The notes: generated from the sequence alone by a model not told the origin. Shown: positions 8,699-17,923, counted from the stretch's first letter. The stretch: 64,000 nucleotides of DNA from Piscinibacter sp. HJYY11 (GCF_016735515.1 NZ_JAERQZ010000001.1:1302001-1366000); one strand, 5' to 3'. Translations and numbers: made by a program.

Positions 8699-9742
8699 TC
8701 ATCGGCGGGCACGCTGCATGAACGCGACGGCGATGATGACGAAACCCTGCACCGCAGCGTTCAGGTAGACGCTGATGATGCTGGTGAGGTTGAGGATGTT
8801 GCTGATGACCGAGAGCAGCACCGCACCGACCACCGTGCCGGTGATGCTGCCCGCGCCGCCTTTGAGCGCGGTGCCGCCGACGATGACCGCGGCAATCGCT
8901 TCCAGCTCCCACAGGAGGCCGGTGGTCGGCGAGGCAGAGCCGAGGCGCGGCACGTAGAGCAGCGTCGCGATGCCCACGCACACGCCGAGCAGCACGTAGG
9001 TGATGACCTTGATCCGGTCGACGTCGACCGCGGCGTAGCGCGCCACCTGCTCGTTGGAGCCAATGGCCTGCACGTAGCGGCCGTAGGCGGTGCGGTTGAG
9101 GATGAGCGCCCCCAGCAGTGCCACCACGGCGAACACCCACACCGGGATCGGCACGCCGAGCAGGCTCGCGTAGTAGACCGGGCTGTAGACGTCCGACAGC
9201 GCGTTGTCGAGCGTGATCGCGCCCCCGTTGGCGAAGTAGGTCAGGTACGCGCGAAAGATGCCCAGCGTGCCGAGCGTCACGATGAAGGGCTCGATGCGCC
9301 CCTTGGTGATGAGCAGGCCGTGCGCGAGGCCGAACACCGCCCCGAGCAGCACCGCGAAGCCCATGCCGAGCGCGACCACCAGCACGGGCGAGCCGACGGC
9401 TGGCGCCATGGCGTTCATGAAGAGGATCACCGAGCCGGCGATCAGCGCCGCCATCGAGCCGACCGACAGGTCGATGCCGCCCGAGATGATGACGAAGCAC
9501 ATGCCGACCGCGATGATGCCGATGAAGGCGGTGCGGGTGAGCAGGTTCATCGCGTTGTCGACGCTGGCGAAGTCGCTGTTGAGCAGCGTGCCGGCAATGC
9601 ACAGCAGCACCAGGCCCAGCACCGGCCCCATGCCGTGCAGCTTCAGGCCACGCCGCAGGCCGGTAGCCAGGCGCGCGGTCGCGCTCGTGTCCACGGCCGC
9701 GGTGACGGCGGCCGTGCTCGTGTCAGTGTGTGCCGGTGGCAT
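8699..9742 (-). CDS. Sugar ABC transporter permease (RbsC family)
   Basis: A 347-residue inner-membrane permease with about eight to ten hydrophobic segments. It includes the family blocks [21 protein letters not shown] and [21 protein letters not shown] (segments GGIDLSVG and [11 protein letters not shown] are the hallmarks). It forms the channel for the RbsB-like receptor and the RbsA-like ATPase. I chose the ATG at 9742; a TTG six bases earlier is also possible. Either start lies inside the 3' end of the ATPase gene (20-26 base overlap), so translation is coupled. Confidence 0.9.
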   Translation of the reverse strand: MPPAHTDTSTAAVTAAVDTSATARLATGLRRGLKLHGMGPVLGLVLLCIAGTLLNSDFASVDNAMNLLTRTAFIGIIAVGMCFVIISGGIDLSVGSMAALIAGSVILFMNAMAPAVGSPVLVVALGMGFAVLLGAVFGLAHGLLITKGRIEPFIVTLGTLGIFRAYLTYFANGGAITLDNALSDVYSPVYYASLLGVPIPVWVFAVVALLGALILNRTAYGRYVQAIGSNEQVARYAAVDVDRIKVITYVLLGVCVGIATLLYVPRLGSASPTTGLLWELEAIAAVIVGGTALKGGAGSITGTVVGAVLLSVISNILNLTSIISVYLNAAVQGFVIIAVAFMQRARR

Positions 9743-11204
9743 GCGCAATCAGTTCCTCTTCGGTCAGGTGGTCGGCCCCCAGCGTGGCCTGCAGCGTGCC
9801 CGCGCGCATCACCGCGACGCGGTGGCACAGGCCGATCAGCTCCATGAGCTCCGACGAGATCACGACCACGCCGCGCCCCTCGTCGGCGAGCCGCTGGATC
9901 AGGAAATAGATTTCGCGCTTGGCGCCGACGTCCACGCCGCGCGTGGGCTCGTCGAGCACGACCACGCGTGGATCGGGTTGCAGCACTTTCGCGATGGCGA
10001 GCTTCTGCTGGTTGCCGCCCGAGAGCGACGCAGCCCGGCTGTCCGGGTTGCCGCGAATGCCGAACTCGGCGACCGCGCGTGCCAGCGCGGCCTGCTCCGA
10101 AGCGGTGTCGAGCAGCGGCCTCGTGTGGCGTGACAGGTTCATGAGCGTGAGGTTCTGGTACAGCGGAAGGCTCACGTGCAGGCCCTTGCCCTTGCGGTCT
10201 TCGCTCAGGTAGGTGAGGCCTTGGCGCGCCGCCTCGCGCGGGTTGCGAAAGCGCACCACCTGCCCCGCCATGCTCACCTCGCCCGCGCTCACGGGGCGCA
10301 GGCCGAGCAGCCCTTCGAAGAGCTCGGTGCGCCCTGCGCCCACGAGCCCCGCGAAGCCGAGGATCTCGCCGGGCCGCACCTCGAAGCTCACGTCGCGGGC
10401 CCAGCCCGGCACGGTGAGGCCGCTCACGCGCAGCAGCGGCTCGGCCGCCTGGGCCGGGTGGCGCGGCGGGTACATGTCCGACAGCTCGCGACCCACCATC
10501 AGGTTGGCCATGCGCTGTCGCGACAGGCCCGCGGTGGGCTCGCGGGCGACCAAGCGCCCGTCGCGCATCACCAGCACCTCGTCGGTGATGCGCTCCACCT
10601 CGTCGAGCTTGTGCGAGATGTAGAGGATGGTCACGCCAGACGACTTGAGCTGCTCGATCAGCGCGAACAGGCGTTGCGTCTCGGACGGCGTGAGCGTGGC
10701 GGTGGGCTCGTCCATCACCAGCAGCCGTGCACGCCGCGCCAGCGCCTTGGCGATCTCCACCAGCTGCTTCTCGGCCACGATGAGCTCGCCCACGCGGCGG
10801 CCCGGGTCGACGTGCAGGCCGACCTGCTCCAGCACGCCGCGCGCCACCTCGCGCATGGCGGCGTCGTCGAGCCACCAGCCGCGGCGAAGCTCGCGGCCGA
10901 GGAAGATGTTCTGCGCGATCGTCAGGTCGTCGGCGAGGTTGAACTCCTGGTGGATGAGCACCACGCCCGCGCCCTCGGCATCGCGAGACCCGGCAAAGCG
11001 GCAGGCCTGCCCGTCGATGAAGAGCTCGCCGCCACTCGCCGCCTCGTAGCCGGAGAGGATCTTCATCAGCGTCGACTTGCCCGCGCCGTTTTCGCCCAGC
11101 AGGCCGTAGACGCGGCCCGGCTGCAGCTCGAAGCTGACGCCGTGCAGCACACGCACGGGACCGAAGTCCTTGGTGATGTCGGCGAATCGGACGTGGAGGC
11201 TCAT
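9723..11204 (-). CDS. Sugar ABC transporter ATP-binding protein with two ATPase domains (RbsA family)
   Basis: A 493-residue duplicated ATPase that powers sugar import. The N-terminal domain has a perfect Walker A (GENGAGKST) and a VMDEPTATL Walker B. Its signature region is degenerate ([13 protein letters not shown]), which is normal in this family. The second domain keeps [12 protein letters not shown] and [14 protein letters not shown] but has a degenerate Walker A ([10 protein letters not shown]). It is the first gene of the ABC operon. A palindromic operator lies 20 bases upstream of its ATG. Confidence 0.92.
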   Translation of the reverse strand: MSLHVRFADITKDFGPVRVLHGVSFELQPGRVYGLLGENGAGKSTLMKILSGYEAASGGELFIDGQACRFAGSRDAEGAGVVLIHQEFNLADDLTIAQNIFLGRELRRGWWLDDAAMREVARGVLEQVGLHVDPGRRVGELIVAEKQLVEIAKALARRARLLVMDEPTATLTPSETQRLFALIEQLKSSGVTILYISHKLDEVERITDEVLVMRDGRLVAREPTAGLSRQRMANLMVGRELSDMYPPRHPAQAAEPLLRVSGLTVPGWARDVSFEVRPGEILGFAGLVGAGRTELFEGLLGLRPVSAGEVSMAGQVVRFRNPREAARQGLTYLSEDRKGKGLHVSLPLYQNLTLMNLSRHTRPLLDTASEQAALARAVAEFGIRGNPDSRAASLSGGNQQKLAIAKVLQPDPRVVVLDEPTRGVDVGAKREIYFLIQRLADEGRGVVVISSELMELIGLCHRVAVMRAGTLQATLGADHLTEEELIAHATGTH

Positions 11205-11223
11205 GGGAGAACAGGACGCATCA

Positions 11224-11240
11224 ATCTGGTCAGACCAGAT
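11224..11240. promoter_or_regulatory. FadR-type palindromic operator upstream of the ABC operon
   Basis: A perfect 17-base inverted repeat, ATCTGGTCAGACCAGAT, 20 bases before the ABC ATPase start. Its core TGGTCAGACCA fits the T.GT...AC.A half-site pattern known for FadR-subfamily GntR proteins. The same core occurs at 13626-13650, next to the genes running toward the FadR-type regulator at 15176. The two sites probably define its regulon. Confidence 0.75.
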
Positions 11241-11297
11241 GGAAATTTAGCAGCCGTGTGCCTCGCGACGACGGAGGGTTTACCGCAGTGCCGCAGC

Positions 11298-12488
11298 TCA
11301 CAGCGGGAGCTGGGCGTCGACCCAGCGCCCGTCGGCACGGCTCGACTCGACCACCGCCTCGATGAACTTCATGCCGCGCGCGCCGTCTTCCACCCCCGGA
11401 ACCCAGCAGGCGCGCGGATCGGGCGCGCGCCCTTGCCAGCGCGCATGGATCTGCTCGGCCACGTCGCGGTAGAGCTGCGCGAAGCCTTCGAGGTAGCCCT
11501 CGGGGTGGCCCGAGGGCGTGCGTGTCGCGTAACCCGCCGCCTCGCCGCTGCCGTGGCCGGCCCGGGTGATCAGGCGTGGCTGTTGCCCCAGCGGCGTGAA
11601 CCACAGGTGGTTGGGCTGCTCCTGGCAGAAGTCGAGCCCCGCCTTGGTGCCGTACACACGCACGCGCAGCGCGTTCTCGTTGCCCGGGGCGACCTGGCTG
11701 CTCCACAGCAGCCCGCGCGCGCCGTTGGTGTAGCGCAGCATCACGTGGGCGTTGTCATCGAGGCGTCGGCCTTCGACGAAGGTGTGCAGGTCCGCGCTCA
11801 CCGCCTTCAGCGTGAGGCCCGAGATGAAGCGGCCCAGGTGTTCGGCATGGGTGCCGATGTCGCCGAGCGAACCGCCGGCGCCCGCCTGCGCCGGGTCGAC
11901 CCGCCACGCGGCCTGCTTCTGGCCGGTGAATTCGAGGCCGGTGCTCAGCCAGTCCTGCGGGTACTCGGCCTGCACCAGCCGGATCTCGCCCAGCTCGCCC
12001 GCGAGCACCATCTCGCGCGCCTGCCGCACCATCGGGTAGCCGCTGTAGTTGTGCGTCAGCGCGAAGAGCCGGCCGCTGCGCTTCACACGCTCGACGAGGT
12101 CGAGCGCTTCGTCGAGCGACTTGGTGATGGGCTTGTCGCAGATGACGTCGATGCCGGCGTCGAGGAAGGCACGCGCGATCGGCGCATGCAGGTGGTTGGG
12201 CGTCACGATGGCGACCACGTCGATGCCGTCCTCGCGCGCGGCTTCGCGGGCCGCCATCTCGCGGTAGTCGGCGTAGCTGCGCTCGGGCGCCAGGTGCAGC
12301 TCGGCCGCGCTCGCCCGTGCACGCTCGGCTTGCGATGAGAGCGCCCCTGCCACGAACTCGTAGCGGTCGTCCAGCCTCGCGGCCATGCGGTGCACGCCGC
12401 CGATGAAGGCACCCTGCCCGCCGCCCACCATCCCCAGGCGGATGCGCCGGGGCGTCGCACCTTGTGCGCGAGATGCTTCGATGGTCAT
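11298..12488 (-). CDS. Gfo/Idh/MocA-family NAD(P)-dependent sugar oxidoreductase
   Basis: A 396-residue enzyme. The Rossmann fold starts at ~residue 16 with GMVGGGQGAFIGGVH, and the family motif ICDKPITKSLDEA carries the catalytic Lys of the EKP-type tripeptide (here DKP). The C-terminal half is the alpha/beta substrate domain; GDIGTHAEHLGRF supplies the usual Asp-x-x-x-His pair. Such enzymes oxidise or reduce a sugar ring hydroxyl. AAGGAGG sits 6 bases before the ATG, and the gap to the upstream isomerase gene is only 12 bases, so the two are co-transcribed. Combined with TIM-barrel partners, an oxidation/elimination route via a 3-keto sugar is possible; the substrate is unknown. Confidence 0.85.
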   Translation of the reverse strand: MTIEASRAQGATPRRIRLGMVGGGQGAFIGGVHRMAARLDDRYEFVAGALSSQAERARASAAELHLAPERSYADYREMAAREAAREDGIDVVAIVTPNHLHAPIARAFLDAGIDVICDKPITKSLDEALDLVERVKRSGRLFALTHNYSGYPMVRQAREMVLAGELGEIRLVQAEYPQDWLSTGLEFTGQKQAAWRVDPAQAGAGGSLGDIGTHAEHLGRFISGLTLKAVSADLHTFVEGRRLDDNAHVMLRYTNGARGLLWSSQVAPGNENALRVRVYGTKAGLDFCQEQPNHLWFTPLGQQPRLITRAGHGSGEAAGYATRTPSGHPEGYLEGFAQLYRDVAEQIHARWQGRAPDPRACWVPGVEDGARGMKFIEAVVESSRADGRWVDAQLPL

Positions 12489-12500
12489 CGCGCGCCTCCT

Positions 12501-13556
12501 TCAGCCCAGGCCCAGGATCTTCTTGTTCTTCGCCTGGTCGACACCGCTCGCGGCGAAGTCGTCGAAGGCGCGGTCGGCCACGCGAATGATGTGGTCGGCG
12601 ATGAAAGTAGCGCCTTCGCGGGCGCCATCCTCCGGGTGCTTGAGGCAGCACTCCCATTCGAGCACCGCCCAGCCCGGGAAGTCATACGCCGCCATCTTCG
12701 AGAAGATGGCCGGGAAGTTCACCTGCCCGTCGCCCAGCGAGCGGAAGCGCCCGGCCCGGTTGACCCACGACTGGAAGCCGCCATACACGCCCTGGCGCCC
12801 GGTCGGGTTGAACTCGGCATCCTTCACGTGGAAGATCTTGATGCGGTCGTGGAAGATGTCGATGTACTCGAGGTAGTCGAGCTGCTGCAGCACGAAGTGG
12901 CTCGGGTCGTAGAGCAGGCAGGCGCGCTTGTGCTGGTTCACGCGGTCGAGAAACATCTCGTAGGTCACGCCGTCGTGCAGGTCCTCGCCCGGGTGGATCT
13001 CGTAGCAGACGTCGACACCGCTCGCGTCGAAGGCATCGAGGATCGGCCGCCAGCGCTTGGCCAGCTCGTCGAAGGCGCTCTCGATCAGGCCGGCGGGCCG
13101 AGGCGGCCACGAGTACAGGTAAGGCCAGGCGAGCGCACCCGAGAAGGTGGCGTGTGCGGTGAGGCCGAGGTTTTCCGACGCCTTGGCCGCATAGAGCATC
13201 TGCTGCACCGCCCACTGCTGGCGCCGCGCCGGGTTGCCGCGCACCTCGGGTGCGGCGAAGCCGTCGAAGCCTTCGTCGTACGCCGGATGCACCGCAACGA
13301 GCTGGCCCTGCAGATGGGTCGACAGTTCGGTGATCTCCAGCCCATGGCGGGCCAAAGTCCCCTTCACTTCCTCGCAGTAGCCCTTGCTTTCGGCGGCCCG
13401 TTTCAGGTCGAAGAGGCGCGCGTCCCAGCTCGGGATCTGAACGCCCTTGTAGCCGAGGCCGGCGGCCCAGGCGGCGATCGAGTCGAGCGAGTTGAACGGC
13501 GCTTCGTCGCCGGCGAACTGCGCCAGGAAGATGGCGGGGCCCTTGATGGTCTTCAT
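12501..13556 (-). CDS. TIM-barrel sugar phosphate isomerase/epimerase-family protein
   Basis: 351 residues from the ATG at 13556, which follows AAGGAG by 6 bases. It belongs to the xylose-isomerase-like/AP-endonuclease-2 barrel superfamily. Metal-binding segments are visible: VCYEIHPGEDLHDG (Glu), CLLYDPSHFVLQ (Asp, His), IKIFHVKDAEF (His) and AVLEWECC (Glu). It begins GPAIFLAQF and GYKGVQIPSWD, a subfamily I associate with Gfo/Idh partners. It is the first gene of the transcription unit with the Gfo/Idh gene and is divergent from the second isomerase across a palindromic operator. The reaction could be an epimerisation, isomerisation or beta-elimination of a keto sugar. Confidence 0.8.
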   Translation of the reverse strand: MKTIKGPAIFLAQFAGDEAPFNSLDSIAAWAAGLGYKGVQIPSWDARLFDLKRAAESKGYCEEVKGTLARHGLEITELSTHLQGQLVAVHPAYDEGFDGFAAPEVRGNPARRQQWAVQQMLYAAKASENLGLTAHATFSGALAWPYLYSWPPRPAGLIESAFDELAKRWRPILDAFDASGVDVCYEIHPGEDLHDGVTYEMFLDRVNQHKRACLLYDPSHFVLQQLDYLEYIDIFHDRIKIFHVKDAEFNPTGRQGVYGGFQSWVNRAGRFRSLGDGQVNFPAIFSKMAAYDFPGWAVLEWECCLKHPEDGAREGATFIADHIIRVADRAFDDFAASGVDQAKNKKILGLG

Positions 13557-13624
13557 GCGTGTCTCCTTCATTCGCGCCGTGTGTTCGGCGTTGCGGGCCG
13601 CATGATCGCGCTCCACATCGATGC

Positions 13625-13673
13625 CGTCAATCTGGTCAGACCAGATTGACGACGTGTGCCAGGGCGTCATAAG
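13625..13673. promoter_or_regulatory. Divergent promoters sharing a 25-base palindromic FadR-type operator
   Basis: A perfect 25-base palindrome (13626-13650, 12-base arms around a central A) contains the same TGGTCAGACCA core as the site at 11224. Its outer arms are GTCAA/TTGAC, so each end is also a -35-like hexamer. TTGACG (13646-13651) with CATAAG (13668-13673), 16 bases apart, points to the plus-strand genes. On the minus strand, TTGACG is followed after 17 bases by GATCAT toward the isomerase. A bound repressor would cover both -35 boxes. Confidence 0.7.
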
Positions 13674-13765
13674 CTCGGCACGCCGACGCCGCCGACCAGC
13701 GGCCCGGTACAGTTCTCCTCTGCCGGAGAGGCGCGACGACGCGCATCCGGATCGAAGGAGACACC

Positions 13766-14659
13766 ATGCACATCGCCGCCCACAACTGGATGCGCGCAGA
13801 ACCCATTCGACGAACCCTCGAACGCATGCGCGCCAACGGGATCGAGGCCCTCGAGATCGCCGGCGAGCCCGCGCAGTACGACACGCGCGAGGTGCGCGCA
13901 TTGCTCAAGGAGCATGGCGTGCGCTGCTGGGGCGCCGTCACGCTCACCACCGGCGAACGCAACCTCGTCTCGCGCGACGCGGCCCGCCGCGAGGCCACTG
14001 TCGACTACATGAAGCGCGTGGTCACCATGACGCGCGAACTCGACGGCGAGATCGTCTCGCTGGTGCCGGCCACCGTGGGCAAGGTCGTCGCCGACGGCAC
14101 GCCGGAAGAAGAGTGGAAGTGGCTGGTCGAGGGCGTGAAGGAGGTCTACGACCACGCCGTGCGCGCCGGCGTGCGCATCGCCATCGAGCCGCTCAACCGC
14201 TTCGAGACCTACCTCATCAACCGCGGCGACCAGGCGCTCGCACTGGCCGATGCCGTCGGCCCCGAGTGCGGCGTGTGCCTCGACGTGTTCCACATGAACA
14301 TCGAGGAGGTGGACCTCCACGCTGCCTTCCGCCAGGCCGAGGGCCGCATTCACGACGTGCACCTCGCCGACAGCAACCGCTTCGCGCTCGGCATGGGCCA
14401 CCTCGACTTCGCCGCCATCGTGCAGACGCTGCGCGAGGTCGGCTACGACGGCGCCCTCTCGCTCGAGTTCGTGGCCACCGTCGACCGCACACCGGCCAAC
14501 CCGTACGGCCCGCAGGTCGAGACGGATCCGATCGACATCTCGCCGCAGCAGAAGCAGTTCCTCATCGACCACGGCTCCCACCTGTTGTCGGACGCGTTCT
14601 ACAGCTCGCTCTTCACGCGCTCGATGCAGGTGCTGCGCCCGCTGGTCGGGCCACGGTGA
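13766..14659 (+). CDS. Ketose 3-epimerase / hydroxypyruvate isomerase-like TIM-barrel enzyme
   Basis: A 297-residue member of the sugar phosphate isomerase/epimerase superfamily, closest in motif to D-tagatose/D-psicose 3-epimerases. The four metal ligands are in place: Glu in IAIEPLNRFETY, Asp in CLDVFHMN, His in IHDVHLADSNR and Glu in ALSLEFV. The segment EPLNRFETYLINRGDQA is diagnostic of that branch. A strong AAGGAGACACC precedes the ATG. It heads a plus-strand operon with the VOC protein, the FadR-type regulator and a 2-hydroxyacid dehydrogenase, under the divergent operator. It probably rearranges the product of the oxidoreductase or isomerase encoded opposite. Confidence 0.82.
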   Translation: MHIAAHNWMRAEPIRRTLERMRANGIEALEIAGEPAQYDTREVRALLKEHGVRCWGAVTLTTGERNLVSRDAARREATVDYMKRVVTMTRELDGEIVSLVPATVGKVVADGTPEEEWKWLVEGVKEVYDHAVRAGVRIAIEPLNRFETYLINRGDQALALADAVGPECGVCLDVFHMNIEEVDLHAAFRQAEGRIHDVHLADSNRFALGMGHLDFAAIVQTLREVGYDGALSLEFVATVDRTPANPYGPQVETDPIDISPQQKQFLIDHGSHLLSDAFYSSLFTRSMQVLRPLVGPR

Positions 14660-14670
14660 GGACACCCACC

Positions 14671-15189
14671 ATGCTCTTCGGCAAGCTCTTCCACACCGGC
14701 CTGCGCACCGCCGACCTCGGCGCCAGCGTGCGCTTCTACACCGAGGTGCTGGGCATGGTGCAGGTGGCGCGCCCGCCCTTCGACTTCCCCGGCGCCTGGC
14801 TCGCACCCGCACAGCCGGGCGCCGAAGCCACCGTCCACCTCTACGCCGGACAAGCCGCGCAAGAGGCCGACGGATCGGTGCAGACCGGCTCGGGTGCCAT
14901 CGACCACCTCTCCATCGTGTGCAGCGGCTACCACGCGTTCCGCGCGCAGTTCGAGCGCTACGCCCTGCCCTACCGCGAGAACCTCGTGCCCGACACGCCG
15001 CTGTGGCAGCTCTTCGTCTACGACCCGAACGGGGTGCAGCTCGAGCTGACTTTCCATTCGGCGGCCGAGCGCACGGCCACGCCGGTGATCCCCGCGGAGC
15101 GGTTGTACCAGCCCCGCGAGCGCTGGTTCCAGCCGGCGGCGTACCGGCAGTTCTCCGACACCTCCAGGAGCGACCATGGAAGGCCTTGA
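14671..15189 (+). CDS. VOC-superfamily (glyoxalase/dioxygenase fold) protein
   Basis: 172 residues from the ATG at 14671, 11 bases after the epimerase stop. Two beta-alpha-beta-beta-beta modules form one metal site. Candidate ligands are His in LFHTGLRT, His in AIDHLSIVC and Glu in VQLELTF. The LFVYDPNGVQLEL ending is typical of glyoxalase I/dioxygenase-fold proteins. Position between a sugar epimerase and the regulator suggests an isomerase or lyase step on a sugar intermediate, but the reaction cannot be read from sequence. Its last 14 bases overlap the regulator's start, implying coupled translation. Confidence 0.75.
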   Translation: MLFGKLFHTGLRTADLGASVRFYTEVLGMVQVARPPFDFPGAWLAPAQPGAEATVHLYAGQAAQEADGSVQTGSGAIDHLSIVCSGYHAFRAQFERYALPYRENLVPDTPLWQLFVYDPNGVQLELTFHSAAERTATPVIPAERLYQPRERWFQPAAYRQFSDTSRSDHGRP

Positions 15190-15958
15190 GCAGACCGCCA
15201 AGCTGTTGCAGATGATCCGCGAGCGCGGCTTCAAGCCGGGCGACAAGCTGCCGTCGGAGCGCGACCTCGCCGTGGAGTTCAACATGAGTCGCAGCGCGCT
15301 GCGCGAAGGGCTGATCCGCCTCGACACGCTGCGCATCATCGAGTGCCGGCCCAAGTCGGGCATCTACCTGCAGCCCTACGGCGCCGAGCGCAGCATCGAG
15401 GCGATGGTGCTGTTCGCCGAAACCAACACGCCGCTGTCGGCGGCCGAGGTGGCGCAGTCGGTGGAGCTGCGCAGCGTGCTCGAGACCGAAGCGCTGCGCC
15501 TGGCCTGCATGCGCCGCACCGAGGAAGACCTCGACCGCCTGCAGGCCCTGCTCGCCGAGAGCGAAGACATCATCCGGCGCGGCGAAAGCCTCGCCGAGAT
15601 GGACGCGGAGTTCCACAAGGCCATCGTCGCGGCGACCAAGAACGACGTGCTCCTGCGCTTCATCAACGTGTTCTACCGGATGTCGCGCCAGCGCCGCGAG
15701 ATCTACTTCGACACGCCGATGCAGAGCAAACGGTCGCACGCCCAGCACCAGCAGCTCTACCGCGCCATCGAGCAGCGCGACGTGGAGGCCGGGCTGCAGA
15801 TCCTGCGCCGCCATCTGAAGGGCGTGGACGCGTACTTCCGCATGTTCTTCTCCGAAGGCGCCGGCGCCGAACAGGCCTCGGCACCGGTGGCCGGCAACGG
15901 CAAGGCGAAGGTCAACAAGCCGAAGCGAGCCGGCGCCGCCGTCGCGTCAAGGCGGTGA
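15176..15958 (+). CDS. FadR-subfamily GntR transcriptional regulator
   Basis: A 260-residue regulator. The winged helix (residues ~1-70) has LPSERDLAVEFNMSRSALRE and a KSGIYL wing, typical of FadR/PdhR-type GntR proteins. Residues ~80-225 form the helical FadR C-terminal ligand domain, with a low-complexity basic tail. FadR-type proteins bind T.GT...AC.A palindromes, and two such sites (11224-11240 and 13626-13650) flank the linked catabolic genes. It is therefore the likely repressor of the whole 7.6-17 kb sugar locus, released by the sugar or an intermediate. It starts inside the VOC gene and overlaps the next gene by 4 bases. Confidence 0.88.
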   Translation: MEGLEQTAKLLQMIRERGFKPGDKLPSERDLAVEFNMSRSALREGLIRLDTLRIIECRPKSGIYLQPYGAERSIEAMVLFAETNTPLSAAEVAQSVELRSVLETEALRLACMRRTEEDLDRLQALLAESEDIIRRGESLAEMDAEFHKAIVAATKNDVLLRFINVFYRMSRQRREIYFDTPMQSKRSHAQHQQLYRAIEQRDVEAGLQILRRHLKGVDAYFRMFFSEGAGAEQASAPVAGNGKAKVNKPKRAGAAVASRR

Positions 15959-16959
15959 GCGACGCCAGGCCACGCGTTCTGCTGACGAACGCGATCCATC
16001 CCGAAGCGCACGCGCGGCTCGCCGCATCTGCAGACGTCGTCGTGGCCGCCGACACGGCCGCCGCCACCTTGCGGCAGGCCGCCATCGGCTGCGCGGTGGT
16101 GGTGGTGCGGTCGCAGCTCCCCGACGACATCTTCGCGGCGGCACCGTCGCTCATCGGCGTGGTGCGCCATGGCGCCGGCGTCGACATGATCCCGATCGAC
16201 GACGCGAGCGCGCGCGGCGTCCTCGTGGCCAACGTGCCCGGCGTCAACGCCAATGCCGTCGCCGAGCACGTGCTGCGCAGCATGCTGTCGCTGGCGCGCC
16301 GGAGCTCGGAGGTGTCGATCGCGCTGGAGCAAGGCGGCTGGGCCGCCGCGCGTGTCGCAGCAGAGCAAGGGGTCGAACTGCGTGGGCGGACGCTCGGCCT
16401 CGTGGGCTTCGGGCATGTGGGGCGGGCCGTGGCCCGCGTCGCGCACCACGGGCTCGGCATGCAGGTGCTCGCGCACAGCCGCACGCCGTGGCACGAGCCC
16501 GACCACGTGGCCCCGGCGACGCTCGACGATCTGATGGCACGCAGCGACGTGGTGGTGCTCGCCTGCCCGCTCACGCCGCAGACGCGCGGCCTCGTCGGCG
16601 CGCCACAACTCGCCCACATGCGGCGCGGCAGCTGGCTCGTCAACGTGGCGCGTGGCCCGGTCGTCGACGAAGCGGCGTTGCTCGACGCGCTGGCGCGCGG
16701 CCACCTGGCCGGTGCCGCACTCGACGTCTTCGACGTGCAGCCCCTGCCCGCCGACCACCCGTTCCGCCACATGCCGCAGGTGCTGGTGACGCCCCACGCC
16801 GCTGGCGTCAGCGTGGACAGCATGCGCGCGATGGGGCTGGGCGCAGTGCAGGCCGTCGAGCAACTGCTGCGCGGGGAGTGCCCGGCGACCTGCGTCAACC
16901 GGCAGGCACTGCCGGCCTACCTCGCCCGCCTGACGGTCAGGTCGACCCCTTCAGCTTGA
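15955..16959 (+). CDS. D-isomer-specific 2-hydroxyacid dehydrogenase
   Basis: I place the start at the GTG at 15955, which overlaps the regulator's TGA as GTGA; the product is 334 residues. The NAD(P)-binding fold holds LGLVGFGHVGRAVAR. The catalytic Arg is in VNVARGPVVDEAAL and the catalytic His in VTPHAAGVS. Such enzymes interconvert 2-keto and 2-hydroxy acids, for example hydroxypyruvate and glycerate, which would suit the last step of a sugar or ketose route. Its 3' end overlaps the convergent Bug receptor gene by 23 bases. Confidence 0.85.
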   Translation: MSDARPRVLLTNAIHPEAHARLAASADVVVAADTAAATLRQAAIGCAVVVVRSQLPDDIFAAAPSLIGVVRHGAGVDMIPIDDASARGVLVANVPGVNANAVAEHVLRSMLSLARRSSEVSIALEQGGWAAARVAAEQGVELRGRTLGLVGFGHVGRAVARVAHHGLGMQVLAHSRTPWHEPDHVAPATLDDLMARSDVVVLACPLTPQTRGLVGAPQLAHMRRGSWLVNVARGPVVDEAALLDALARGHLAGAALDVFDVQPLPADHPFRHMPQVLVTPHAAGVSVDSMRAMGLGAVQAVEQLLRGECPATCVNRQALPAYLARLTVRSTPSA

Positions 16960-17923
16960 ACGAACGGACCAGCTCCTGCATCACGACGCTGTCGGCCTTG
17001 ATGCGGGCGGCGAGGTCCTTCCCGCTGATGAAAGTGGGCTCGACGCCCACTTTCTCGAGCAAGGCGTTGAACTCCTTGTCCTTGGACGCGAGCTCGAGCT
17101 GCCTGGCGTAGCGCGCCACGACCGCGGCCGGTGTCTTCGCAGGCGCGAAGATGCCCGTCCAGTCGACGGCGCGGACAGACGCGAACCCCGATTCCTCGAA
17201 CGTCGGCACATCCGGGAGGAACTTGGAGCGCTTGTCGCCCGACGTGGCGAGCACGCGCGCCGAGCCGTCGCGGTGCATGCGGATCATCTCGCCCAGGCCG
17301 CCGATGTACGACACGAGGTGCCCGGCCTGCACGTCCTGCAGCGCCGGAGCCGCCCCCTTGTACGGGATGCCTTCGAGCGTGATGCCGGCGCTGCGCTCGA
17401 ACATCGAGGCCACGAGGTGCCCCATGGACCCCACGCCGGCGGAGCCGAACTGCCCCTTTGCGGGATTGGCCTTCACCCACGCCACGAACTGGCCGATCGA
17501 CTTCACGCCCTGCGCTGCCGGCCCGACGACCAGCGCGTACTCCTGCTGGCAGTAGCCGCCAATCGGGATGAGGTCGGTGGCCGGGTCGTAGCTCGGCGAC
17601 TTGTCCGTCTGCGGCGCGAGCGTCAGCACCCAGCCCGGCCCGAGCAGCAAGTGCGAGCCATCGGCCGGCACTTGCTTCATCGCCTGGACCGCGATGCGGC
17701 CCGCAGCGCCCGGGCGGTTCTCCACGATCATCATCGAGCCGTCGGCCCGGCGGATGGCCTCGGCCAGCGCGCGCGCCTGCACATCCGCCGGCCCACCTGC
17801 GGCCGAACCGACGATGAAGCGCGCGGTGCGTTGGTCGCCCTGGGCCAAGGCGGGGCCGCTGCGCAGCAGGGCCGGAAGCGCCGCAGCGGCGGCGAACTGG
17901 AGACAGGTTCTTCGTTTCAGCAT
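16937..17923 (-). CDS. Bug-family (tripartite tricarboxylate transporter) periplasmic receptor
   Basis: A 328-residue extracytoplasmic receptor of the TctC/Bug family. A signal peptide (AAAALPALLRSGPALAQ, Tat-like RR near the start) is followed by RFIVGSAAGGPADVQARALAEAI, where the conserved PGG-type carboxylate loop reads SAAGGPAD. Blocks such as IVENRPGAAGRIAVQAM, GIPYKGAAPALQDVQAGHL and GIFAPAKTPAAVVARYARQL are diagnostic. It delivers a carboxylate to a TctAB permease, which is not encoded in this window; orphan Bug receptors are common in Burkholderiales. It is the last gene of the MarR-linked operon with CoA-transferase and porin. Confidence 0.9.
   Translation of the reverse strand: MLKRRTCLQFAAAAALPALLRSGPALAQGDQRTARFIVGSAAGGPADVQARALAEAIRRADGSMMIVENRPGAAGRIAVQAMKQVPADGSHLLLGPGWVLTLAPQTDKSPSYDPATDLIPIGGYCQQEYALVVGPAAQGVKSIGQFVAWVKANPAKGQFGSAGVGSMGHLVASMFERSAGITLEGIPYKGAAPALQDVQAGHLVSYIGGLGEMIRMHRDGSARVLATSGDKRSKFLPDVPTFEESGFASVRAVDWTGIFAPAKTPAAVVARYARQLELASKDKEFNALLEKVGVEPTFISGKDLAARIKADSVVMQELVRSFKLKGST

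Noticed and set aside
8504..9847. A 447-codon plus-strand frame over the ABC permease
   Set aside because: The translation is highly charged, His/Asp/Arg-rich low-complexity sequence typical of antisense frames in GC-rich DNA.
10176..12338. A 720-codon plus-strand frame over the ABC ATPase and Gfo/Idh genes
   Set aside because: It spans two genes and an operator on the opposite strand and has no recognisable domain.
13621..14670. A long upstream extension of the VOC protein frame
   Set aside because: It lies over the epimerase gene in another frame and begins inside the operator; the ATG at 14671 gives a normal family length.
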